Assembly: GCA_036521075.1 (NCBI GenBank)
Contig: DATDIL010000188.1
Coordinates: 1-5,964 of the forward strand
Direction of reading: 5' to 3'
From: DAIDKA01 sp036521075
Lineage (GTDB): Bacteria; Pseudomonadota; Gammaproteobacteria; Steroidobacterales; Steroidobacteraceae
Length of the DNA stretch: 5,964 bases
Position numbers and translations under genes: made by a program. Each line of letters starts with the position of its first letter. Position 1 is the stretch's first letter. Positions 1 through 5,964 of this stretch are shown here, in pieces. A model generated the notes under the pieces. It did not search any database, had not been told where the DNA came from, and saw only the letters and a list, made by a program, of their open reading frames with translations.

Positions 1-1095
1 GGCACGCCAGTCGCGTCGACGCAGCATCTCGCGCTCCTCAGCCGTCAATCCAGCCTGCTCGAACATTGGCTCCGGATCCTCGAGAAAGCATCTCCGCACT
101 TCTGGTTTGATGAGCTCGTGCAAAAACTCGTTGAGTCGAAAGGCTTTGACGCTGCGGTCGAGCGTGAAGGGATATGTCCCTGCCAATTCGTCGATGCCGG
201 TCCATTGCTCTTCGATGCGCAATCGATAGTCGGCGGCAGTCTCTTCGGTAGGATCGGGCGACGCATTTTCATAAATCGCCGTAGCGATGGGTGTCATCGA
301 GGGCAAATAGTAGGTTTGATGCAGCTTATTGACCTGCCTGGAGAGTGCTCCACGCATGATGAGCCACATGATGACTTCAGAGCCTTCAAAGCCACCACGC
401 CTGGCGTACTCGGCGATCGTGAGCCTGGTCAGGGACTCCGGGTCCTTCTCCAACCTGTCCAGAAACTCCATATCCCAGGGCGTGTTGTTGAAACCACAGC
501 GCTCCCCATGAACCTGGTGCGACAGCCCGCCGGTGCCGACGACGACTACCTTGAGGTCCTCCGGAAAGCTTTCGATGGCTTTCTTGAGTGCTTTGCCGAG
601 CCTGAAACAGCGCGCCGCGGAAGGTATCGGAAACTCCAATACACCGACCTGAAGTGGCACGATGACCCCGGGCCATGCCGGTTCGTGCGGCCATAACAAC
701 GACAGCGGTGAAAAGCAGCCGTGATCGAGTGGCTTGCGTTGAAAGAACGACAGATCGAATTCATCGGCAACCAACCCCTTGGCAACGTGACGCGCCAGGG
801 CCGGATGACCTTTCACGGGCGGAAGATTGCGCGGTCCACCTCCCTCGTCGGCAACCCCGTATTCCTCCCCGACGCCGAGGGCGAAATGTGAATAGTGATC
901 GAAGAAGAATGAGGTGACGTGGTCATTGAAGATGAAAAACAGGACGTCGGGCCGTTTCTGTGCGAGCCATGCCTGGACCGGTTTGTATCCTTCGAAGATG
1001 GGCGCCCAGACGGGGTCAGCCTGTTTCTGGGTGTCGAGCGCAAAACCGATCGTCGGCGTATGTGACGAGGCAATGCCGCCTACAATCCTGGCCAT
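1..1095 (-). CDS. galA: Gallate dioxygenase (fused LigB-LigA extradiol dioxygenase), C-terminus off the left edge
   Basis: Fe(II)-dependent extradiol (class III, LigB-type) dioxygenase, probably opening gallate to 4-oxalomesaconate in the cytoplasm. The reading frame is open for 365 codons from ATG 1095 to base 1. Residues about 1-270 are the LigB catalytic domain. SHTPT carries H12 and FNDH carries H59; with E240 (EGSE) they match the LigB iron ligands. H193 (GGLSHQ) matches the catalytic histidine, and DHG carries H125. Residues from about 303 (GTYPFTLDRS) to the edge resemble the small LigA subunit, so both subunits are fused, as in GalA/DesB of about 420 residues; roughly 55 residues are missing. 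The FFFDHYS stretch after the NDH motif is typical of gallate dioxygenases and absent from SYK-6 LigB. A good Shine-Dalgarno precedes the start. A protocatechuate or 3-O-methylgallate dioxygenase activity cannot be excluded. The upstream lysR and nearby ligM support the gallate reading. Confidence 0.88.
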   Translation of the reverse strand, partial: MARIVGGIASSHTPTIGFALDTQKQADPVWAPIFEGYKPVQAWLAQKRPDVLFFIFNDHVTSFFFDHYSHFALGVGEEYGVADEGGGPRNLPPVKGHPALARHVAKGLVADEFDLSFFQRKPLDHGCFSPLSLLWPHEPAWPGVIVPLQVGVLEFPIPSAARCFRLGKALKKAIESFPEDLKVVVVGTGGLSHQVHGERCGFNNTPWDMEFLDRLEKDPESLTRLTIAEYARRGGFEGSEVIMWLIMRGALSRQVNKLHQTYYLPSMTPIATAIYENASPDPTEETAADYRLRIEEQWTGIDELAGTYPFTLDRSVKAFRLNEFLHELIKPEVRRCFLEDPEPMFEQAGLTAEEREMLRRRDWRA

Positions 1096-1102
1096 GGCGT
1101 AA

Positions 1103-1109
1103 CTCCACC
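1103..1109 (-). promoter_or_regulatory. Ribosome binding site of the gallate dioxygenase gene
   Basis: Read on the minus strand this is GGTGGAG, 7 bases before ATG 1095. It supports that ATG as the start. The N-terminus it gives (MARIVGG...SHTPT, with the iron-ligand histidine at residue 12) is the family-typical one. Confidence 0.7.
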
Positions 1110-1184
1110 AGCATGCGATAACGCGGAGCCATCATGCCGCAGCCCGTGGTCGCCTGGCGATAGGGCGCCGTCGTCGACATCCGA

Positions 1185-2123
1185 TTACTCGACTTTACGC
1201 GCGCTGGCCCAGTCTTCGCTGTGGGCCTGAAAAAGGCGGCAAACGAGGTTCCGTAGCCACTTATTTCGTGCATCGCGATGGTATTTGCGATGCCAGAACT
1301 GCTTCAAGGCTATGCTCGGCGGGTCAAACGGCAGTCCTACGACCCGCACATTTGCTCCCACACGCGAGAAGTACTGGGCCAGTGGCTGCGGAATGGTCAC
1401 GACCAGATCCGATTGGGCCACGATCATCGGCGCACTGGCGAAATGGGGCGTCGTAAGCACGACGTTACGTCGAATGCGATTGCGCGTGAGATAGCGCTCG
1501 ATTACTTCTTCCGTACGACTCTCCGCCCGTACCACCACATGTTCGAGCTGTAGATATTGTTTGATGCTGAGAGTGTCCGCCTTAATGGGATGCTGCGCAC
1601 GAATCAGGCAGGCGAAAGTATCGAAATACAGCGCCTGCTGATAGAAGTTTCGTGCCTTCAAGTCCGGGAAATAGCCGATAGCGAGATCGACTCCACCACC
1701 CTCCAATTCGGTTGCAACTTGATTCGCTGGCAGGCTGAGGGAGCGAATGGGAGCCTGTGGCATTTGCCGCCGGAGTTCCTTCATGATTGCCGGCAACACC
1801 ACCACCTCACCGACGTCCGACAGCGCAAATGTGACGACACTGCGGCTCGTCAGCGGATCAAAGGCGGAGGCTGCAACTATATCCAGATCAACGCGTGCCA
1901 GTACGGATTGCGACGACCTGATCAGGCTCGCCGCGCGCGGCGTGGGCTGCATGACGTTGCCGGTACGAACGAACAGCGGATCCTCGAAGTAGTCGCGCAA
2001 CTTGCGCAGAGCGACGCTGACCGAGGGCTGACTGCGTCTGAGCGCCACGGCGGCGGCACTGACGCTGTGATGCTGGTCGATGGCGACAAGTACGTGCAGC
2101 AGGTTGAGATCGAGGTCGCTCAT
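1185..2123 (-). CDS. LysR-type transcriptional regulator, NodD/NahR-like aromatic-responsive class
   Basis: A 312-residue DNA-binding regulator of usual LysR length. Residues about 6-65 form the winged helix-turn-helix: DLNLLHVL, then the HTH around SVSAAAVALRRSQPSVSVAL, then DPLFVRTG and TPRA, as in NodD, NahR and related proteins. Residues about 90-300 are the periplasmic-binding-protein-like effector domain. The C-terminal FWHRKYHRD...WLRNL segment is typical of the aromatic-compound subgroup. The ATG at 2123 gives the standard LysR N-terminus, although no clear Shine-Dalgarno precedes it. The gene lies 89 bp upstream of the dioxygenase on the same strand and diverges from ligM across 148 bp. 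The likely role is substrate-dependent control of ligM, the dioxygenase, or both. The effector (gallate, 3-O-methylgallate, vanillate or a ring-cleavage product) is unknown. GalR and LigR are plausible functional counterparts, but orthology is not shown here. Confidence 0.9.
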   Translation of the reverse strand: MSDLDLNLLHVLVAIDQHHSVSAAAVALRRSQPSVSVALRKLRDYFEDPLFVRTGNVMQPTPRAASLIRSSQSVLARVDLDIVAASAFDPLTSRSVVTFALSDVGEVVVLPAIMKELRRQMPQAPIRSLSLPANQVATELEGGGVDLAIGYFPDLKARNFYQQALYFDTFACLIRAQHPIKADTLSIKQYLQLEHVVVRAESRTEEVIERYLTRNRIRRNVVLTTPHFASAPMIVAQSDLVVTIPQPLAQYFSRVGANVRVVGLPFDPPSIALKQFWHRKYHRDARNKWLRNLVCRLFQAHSEDWASARKVE

Positions 2124-2130
2124 GTCGTGT

Positions 2131-2145
2131 ATTCGATTTTCAAAT
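2131..2145. promoter_or_regulatory. Candidate LysR-type operator (imperfect palindrome, T-N11-A form)
   Basis: ATTCGATTTTCAAAT reads as ATT-n-GA-n3-TC-n-AAT, a 15-bp interrupted dyad. It contains T-N11-A (2132 to 2144), the general LysR-family box. It lies 8 bp upstream of the lysR start codon, in the divergent region with ligM. Binding here could autorepress lysR and anchor activation of ligM. This is a visual match to a degenerate consensus only, so chance is a real alternative. Confidence 0.35.
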
Positions 2146-2149
2146 AGAG

Positions 2150-2155
2150 TTTATA
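2150..2155 (-). promoter_or_regulatory. Candidate -10 element for lysR
   Basis: On the minus strand this reads TATAAA, one mismatch from the sigma-70 -10 consensus. It would place a transcript start near 2142, about 19 bases before the lysR ATG and inside the candidate operator, an arrangement compatible with autorepression. The matching -35 is poor (GTTCCC or TTCCCG near 2171-2177, at 15-16 bp spacing). No convincing plus-strand promoter for ligM could be picked out in the same region. Confidence 0.25.
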
Positions 2156-2254
2156 TCATCAGCCGCGTTGCGGGAACGACGTCGCCGGTCGGAACATGGG
2201 CGTACGAATGGGGGGAATGCGCCCGCTATTGGGCTCCGGAATGGACCGGCAGTT

Positions 2255-2260
2255 AGAGGA
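2255..2260 (+). promoter_or_regulatory. Ribosome binding site of ligM
   Basis: AGAGGA lies 11 bases before ATG 2272. Spacing is slightly long but acceptable. The start is also fixed by the protein: NLEQ...MLRNSQIGAYIYP begins where LigM begins. Confidence 0.55.
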
Positions 2261-2271
2261 AACCAGCACAG

Positions 2272-3678
2272 ATGGCTACGCAAAATCTGGAACAATCATT
2301 GAGGGCCTCCAAGGACACCGTCGGCATGCTGCGCAACTCGCAGATCGGTGCCTACATCTATCCGGTGGTGCCACCGGAATTCGGCAATTGGCGCACCGAA
2401 CAGGCCGCCTGGCGCGAGGCGGCGGTGCTGTTCGACCAAACGCACCATATGGCGGAAATCAGCGTCAAGGGGCCGGATGCCGTCAAATTATGCTCTTCGC
2501 TGACCATCAACACCTTCAAGGGGTTCGAGCCCGGCAAAGCCAAGCAGATGGTGCCCCTGAGCTACGACGGATATGTCATAGGTGACGGCATCCTGTTCTA
2601 TCTCGACACGGACGAGCTGTCGTTCGTCGGGCGCGCGCCGACGGTGAACTGGATTCAGTTTCATGCTGAGACCAGCGGCCTGAAGGTCGAAGTGATCCGC
2701 GACGACCGCTCCCCATCACATCCCTACGGAGATGCGGTCTCGCGCCGCCACTACCGTTACCAGATTCAGGGCCCACGGGCCAACGAGGTACTCCAGGCGA
2801 TCAATGGGAGACCGGTGCCGGAGGTCAAGTTCTTCAATCTCGGCTACATCAATGTCAACGGACGGAAAGTGCGTGCGCTACGGCACGGCATGGTGGGCGC
2901 GCCAGGGCTCGAGCTGTGGGGTCCGTACGCGCAACGCGACGAGATCCGCTCGGCCTTGATCGAAGCGGGCAAGGAGAAAGGTCTCGTCGTCGTGGGATCC
3001 CGCACCTATTCAAGCAACACGTTGGAGTCGGGCTGGATCCCCTCGCCGCTACCCGCGGTGTACAGCGGCGAGAAGATGAAAAAATACCGCGAGTGGTTGC
3101 CGGCGGATGGCTATGAGGGTACCGCGTCGATAGGTGGCAGCTTCGTTTCGAAAAATATCGAGGACTACTATCTCACGCCTTACGCGATGGGTTATGGCCC
3201 GTTCGTGAAGTTCGACCACGATTTCATCGGCCGCGACGCGCTCGAGAGGATGGTCGCGGAAGGGCGGCCGCAGCGCAAGAAGGTGACTTTTGAATGGAAT
3301 CCCGAGGATCTCGGTTCTGTCCTTAGCTCGCTCCTGGACCGCGGCAATCAGCCCTATAAGTTCTTCGATCTGCCTAACGCGAACTATGCATCGGCGTCGT
3401 ACGACAAGGTCGCGCGTGGCGGCCAGACAGTTGGGCTTTCCATGTTCACAGGTTACAGCCACAACGAGCGCTGTGGGCTGTCGCTCGGCGTCGTCGATGC
3501 CGGCGTGAATGTGGGGGACATACTGACCCTCGTCTGGGGCGAGGAAAATGGCGGCACGCGAAAACCGACCGTGGAGCCTCATCGACAGCGCGACGTACGG
3601 GTGCAAGTGGCACCAACCCCTTACTCACGTGATGCCCGTGAAAGCTACCACCAGGGCTGGCGCACCGGCACGACCTAG
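2272..3678 (+). CDS. ligM: Tetrahydrofolate-dependent vanillate / 3-O-methylgallate O-demethylase (LigM-like)
   Basis: Cytoplasmic aryl-O-demethylase of the GcvT (aminomethyltransferase T-protein) fold. It moves the methoxy methyl of vanillate or 3-O-methylgallate to tetrahydrofolate, giving protocatechuate or gallate plus 5-methyl-THF. The 468 residues match SYK-6 LigM (about 470) end to end. Shared blocks include MLRNSQIGAY (20-29), FDQTHHM (54-60), DDRSPS (144-149), LRHGM-GAPGLE (203-214), NTLESGWIPSPLPA (249-262), GGSFVS-NIEDYY (288-300), GPFVKFDHDFIGRDALE (309-325) and WGEENGGTRK-TVEPH (422-437). Y246 sits at the position of the reported catalytic Tyr247; R121 and E214 are conserved at equivalent sites with the same one-residue offset. 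The gene stands alone on its strand, diverging from lysR, so it is probably controlled from that shared region. No THF-recycling genes (metF, ligH) are in view. Syringate demethylase DesA, a longer relative, is a less likely identity. Confidence 0.93.
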   Translation: MATQNLEQSLRASKDTVGMLRNSQIGAYIYPVVPPEFGNWRTEQAAWREAAVLFDQTHHMAEISVKGPDAVKLCSSLTINTFKGFEPGKAKQMVPLSYDGYVIGDGILFYLDTDELSFVGRAPTVNWIQFHAETSGLKVEVIRDDRSPSHPYGDAVSRRHYRYQIQGPRANEVLQAINGRPVPEVKFFNLGYINVNGRKVRALRHGMVGAPGLELWGPYAQRDEIRSALIEAGKEKGLVVVGSRTYSSNTLESGWIPSPLPAVYSGEKMKKYREWLPADGYEGTASIGGSFVSKNIEDYYLTPYAMGYGPFVKFDHDFIGRDALERMVAEGRPQRKKVTFEWNPEDLGSVLSSLLDRGNQPYKFFDLPNANYASASYDKVARGGQTVGLSMFTGYSHNERCGLSLGVVDAGVNVGDILTLVWGEENGGTRKPTVEPHRQRDVRVQVAPTPYSRDARESYHQGWRTGTT

Positions 3679-3699
3679 GGCGCGGGCCGGATTTGACGC

Positions 3700-4554
3700 T
3701 CAACGACAGTGGGGCAGTATTTCGCGAATGTCTGCGAGCACGCGATGGGGCCGCCGCTTGCCGGTCTCGCGCGCCCAGACGGGCTGGGTCATGAGGCCGG
3801 TAGTGACACCGAAGGCCATCGCACCGCCCCGACGCGCCATGATCGTCTCCACACCCGGATCGTCCCCCACTACGGCGATGTCGCGCGTCGCGATGCCCAA
3901 TTTCTTGGCGATGAATCGAAGTGCGTGTAGCGAGGGCTTGCCGGTAAGAATCGCCGGCGCTTTCGTCATGCGGCGGATTGCACCGACGATAGCATACGAG
4001 TAGCCGATCACTCTGCCCTGCTTGGTCGCAAAAAACGGCACGTCCGAGGCGACATATAACTTCGCACCGGACCAGATCGCGCGACAGGCGGCTTCGATGT
4101 CCTTCATGCCGCAATCCGGATGCCAGCCGACATAGACTGCGTCCACATCACTCGCGCGCGGCTCGCCGGTAAGCACCGTCTCAATGCCTGCCTGCGCGAG
4201 CGCGTGGCCGACACCTGGGCTGCCCAGCACGAGTGTTCGACCGATGCCGCGGCGGGACATGAGTTGCGCTGCCACGCTGGATGGCGTGAACATCTGACCG
4301 TCGGCCACTGGCAGGCCGATTGCTCTGAGCCTGGCGGCGTGCTCGGCGGGCGGATAGGCGCTGCCATTGGTGAACACGACGAATGGAATCGCCAGCGCCT
4401 GTAGCGCCGATAGCACTTCGGCGGCGCCCGGCAGCGCTTCGTAGCCGCCCAGCAACCGGTCGCCGAGCAACAGCGTGCCATCCAGATCGAACATAACCCC
4501 CTTGATGGGCCGCAGCTCTTCCAGGGGCGGCTCGGCTGCGATCACGGCACTCAT
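3700..4554 (-). CDS. HAD-IIA family phosphatase (NagD-like), coupled to the carboxyltransferase
   Basis: A 284-residue soluble HAD-superfamily hydrolase, probably a Mg-dependent phosphatase of a small phosphorylated metabolite. Motif I is FDLDGT (nucleophile D23, acid/base D25). Motif II is FTNGS (62-65). Motif III lysine is K206 in TGKPS. Motif IV is VVGDD (D231, D232), with E236 where NagD relatives usually have the second aspartate. The long insert between motifs II and III (about 66-200) is the C2 cap that defines HAD-IIA. Its ATG (4552-4554) overlaps the carboxyltransferase TGA (4551-4553) as ATGA. I see no Shine-Dalgarno before it, so expression probably depends on translational coupling. 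It converges with ligM, with a 21-bp gap and no clear terminator between. Substrate is not predictable; phosphoglycolate, nucleotide or sugar phosphates are family possibilities, and its partner gene suggests a dedicated role. Confidence 0.85.
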   Translation of the reverse strand: MSAVIAAEPPLEELRPIKGVMFDLDGTLLLGDRLLGGYEALPGAAEVLSALQALAIPFVVFTNGSAYPPAEHAARLRAIGLPVADGQMFTPSSVAAQLMSRRGIGRTLVLGSPGVGHALAQAGIETVLTGEPRASDVDAVYVGWHPDCGMKDIEAACRAIWSGAKLYVASDVPFFATKQGRVIGYSYAIVGAIRRMTKAPAILTGKPSLHALRFIAKKLGIATRDIAVVGDDPGVETIMARRGGAMAFGVTTGLMTQPVWARETGKRRPHRVLADIREILPHCR

Positions 4555-5964
4555 GAGCGCGACGCCAAGTCAGTGGTATGCATGTGCCGGTGCAATTCGA
4601 GTCTGAATCCCGGCTTTTCGACACAGAAGTGTGTCAGCTCCCGATGCTTCGCCAGTTGCCGCATCAGGCTCAACACCGGCGTGACTGACGGGTTGTAGTG
4701 TCGAGCGGCGGGTCCGGCAGCCAGCATGGCGTCTACCTGGCCGGCCGGCATCGTGGCGCGCAGCAGAAACTCCTCATCGGACAGGCCCTCCCCCAAGCGA
4801 CGACGCAGCTCCGCAAGCGACGCCATCGGGGGCTCCGCGCGCAGCTCTTTCGTGCGCGGCAGCGATTCGATGCGAGCCATCACCTTCCCATCGATCGGCA
4901 CGTTAGGCTTGCCGAAGCGACCTATGGCGTAACGAATTGCCTCGTCAGGTATCACCTTGTAGCGCTCGCCATTCGTGACATTCATAACGGCTTGCGTCAG
5001 CACGATCTGCGCAAACGGGGTCATGACGATGGGCCAGCCAAGCTCTTCACGGACTCGGCCGAGCTCTTTGATCACGGCACCTTCCAAGTGGGACAAGCGG
5101 CTCTCGGCGAGGTGCCGGCGCATGGTGCCCACCATGCCACCGGGCAATTGATGTTGCAGATAGGCCGCATCGAAGGCCTGTGGCCGGCCCATCTGCAGTC
5201 CTTCAGCCTTGGCGAGCCGCGTAAAATAACTGTCGACCGCCATCAACGCCTCATCGTCGACACTCACGCGGTGGCCGAGTGCGCGCAGATTGGCGACAAC
5301 GCGCGACGCCGGCGGATTTGAAATGCCGTCAGACGCCGCGCCCGAGGCGCACTGCAGGGCGCTTACACCGTACCCCGGCGCATCCATATAAGTGTGTTCA
5401 GCCAGTCCGATGGTGCAATGAGCGTGCAGCTCCAGCGGCTTCACCCCAATGACGGCCTTTATGGCAGGAATGAGCGTCCGCGCTCGAATAGGCGAGAGCA
5501 GCCCGCCGGGGTCCTTGATGTAGAGCGCATCGATGTCCGCGCACGCCGCCAGCTTGCGCGCCGCCTGGGTGTAATGTGCATCGTCGTGAACCGGGCTCAG
5601 CGTAAAGACGAGCGCTGCGATCACATATTCGCCGCCACCCTGCTTCACCATGCGTGCGCAGGCGATGTTCGAGTCCGCGTCGTTCCTCGGGTCGGCAAGG
5701 CAGAAACGACGGATGCCGTTTCGCGCAAGGACCCGGAACGCGAGCGCCATGAATTCAGGGTGCGCCGTTTCCCACGAAATGAAGCGGAATCCGGTAGACA
5801 TGAACTGTAGCGGAGTATTCGGCGTTGCCGCCGCCATGAGTCGGATTCGTTCCCATGGGTCCTCCTTCTTGTACCGAACTGCCACACCCATGTGCGTGGA
5901 GGTCGTGAAATCGATGGCCTTGAAGCCCACCCGATCCATCACCGGCGCGATCGACAGGGTTCGC
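4551..5964 (-). CDS. Biotin-dependent carboxyltransferase subunit, divergent PycB/OadA/5S-like, N-terminus off the right edge
   Basis: A carboxyltransferase-type alpha/beta-barrel protein (HMGL-like domain plus conserved carboxylase domain), which in relatives moves CO2 between carboxybiotin and a keto acid. The frame stays open to base 5964. The codons before GTG 5942 read RTLSIAP and continue the family pattern before MDRVGFKAIDF, so that GTG is internal and the true start, with the first metal-ligand RD motif, is outside. Counting from GTG 5942: EDPWERIRLM 28-37; carboxylysine candidate K143 in YIKDPGG; metal-ligand HAH 173-175; QLPGGM 265-270; T308 in MTPFAQ, matching the catalytic threonine; TQAVMNV and GERYK near 316-329. 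The pyruvate-binding LLRGxNxVGY segment of classical members is replaced by FMSTGFRFISW (47-57). No biotinyl domain (AMKM) follows, so a separate carrier is expected. The stop overlaps the HAD start. Acceptor substrate is unknown. Confidence 0.82.
   Translation of the reverse strand, partial: RTLSIAPVMDRVGFKAIDFTTSTHMGVAVRYKKEDPWERIRLMAAATPNTPLQFMSTGFRFISWETAHPEFMALAFRVLARNGIRRFCLADPRNDADSNIACARMVKQGGGEYVIAALVFTLSPVHDDAHYTQAARKLAACADIDALYIKDPGGLLSPIRARTLIPAIKAVIGVKPLELHAHCTIGLAEHTYMDAPGYGVSALQCASGAASDGISNPPASRVVANLRALGHRVSVDDEALMAVDSYFTRLAKAEGLQMGRPQAFDAAYLQHQLPGGMVGTMRRHLAESRLSHLEGAVIKELGRVREELGWPIVMTPFAQIVLTQAVMNVTNGERYKVIPDEAIRYAIGRFGKPNVPIDGKVMARIESLPRTKELRAEPPMASLAELRRRLGEGLSDEEFLLRATMPAGQVDAMLAAGPAARHYNPSVTPVLSLMRQLAKHRELTHFCVEKPGFRLELHRHMHTTDLASRS

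Noticed and set aside
118..696. 192-residue open frame on the plus strand
   Set aside because: It is antisense to the gallate dioxygenase, whose metal-ligand and LigA-like motifs run through the whole region. The plus-strand product has no recognisable family motif.
1150..1180. Short GC-rich inverted repeats (CGCC/GGCG, GGCGCC, GTCGAC) between lysR and the dioxygenase
   Set aside because: Stems are 3-4 bp or simple hexamer palindromes expected by chance in GC-rich DNA, with no T-tract, so I do not call a terminator or operator.
1557..2147. 196-residue open frame on the plus strand
   Set aside because: It lies opposite the well-supported LysR gene and looks like a GC-rich shadow frame; no domain motif is visible.
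3049..3606. 185-residue open frame on the minus strand
   Set aside because: It is antisense to the conserved C-terminal half of ligM, which matches LigM throughout; the product is unremarkable.
3679..3699. Possible bidirectional terminator between ligM and the HAD gene
   Set aside because: The 21-bp convergent gap shows no stable inverted repeat and no T-run on either strand.
4698..5321. 207-residue open frame on the plus strand
   Set aside because: It is antisense to the carboxyltransferase, and its composition is that of a shadow frame.
5940..5942. GTG as start codon of the carboxyltransferase
   Set aside because: The frame continues upstream to the window edge with RTLSIAP, which fits the family sequence before MDRVGFKAIDF. 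The N-terminal metal-ligand motif is still missing, so the true start lies outside.

Overview
The window looks like chromosomal DNA from a GC-rich, probably proteobacterial, aerobic degrader of lignin-derived aromatics. The taxon is an inference: nothing here fixes it below phylum, and no rRNA, tRNA, transposase or CRISPR array is visible.

Layout, left to right. (1) Positions 1-1095, minus strand: the first 365 codons of a gallate-type extradiol dioxygenase, a fused LigB-LigA protein whose C-terminus lies off the left edge. (2) 1185-2123, minus strand: a LysR-type regulator of the NodD/NahR-like aromatic-sensing kind, 89 bp upstream of the dioxygenase and in the same direction. (3) 2124-2271: a 148-bp divergent control region. 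(4) 2272-3678, plus strand: a tetrahydrofolate-dependent aryl O-demethylase very similar to LigM of Sphingobium SYK-6 (vanillate / 3-O-methylgallate demethylase). (5) 3700-4554, minus strand: a HAD-IIA (NagD-like) phosphatase, convergent with ligM. (6) 4551-5964, minus strand: a PycB/OadA/5S-like carboxyltransferase subunit whose N-terminus lies off the right edge; its stop overlaps the HAD start by 4 bp (ATGA).

How it fits together. LigM would remove the methyl group of 3-O-methylgallate (or vanillate) onto tetrahydrofolate, giving gallate (or protocatechuate). The dioxygenase would then open the gallate ring to 4-oxalomesaconate, and the LysR protein between them is the obvious candidate regulator of both. 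This is a compact syringyl/guaiacyl catabolic module. By established pathway knowledge it ends in pyruvate and oxaloacetate, so a carboxyltransferase next door is suggestive.

That carboxyltransferase is the least explained gene. It keeps the metal-binding, carboxylysine and catalytic-threonine motifs. It has lost the segment that binds pyruvate in classical members, ends without a biotinyl domain, and is translationally coupled to a phosphatase. That pair is the best candidate here for something undescribed. No stretch over 300 bases lacks a gene.
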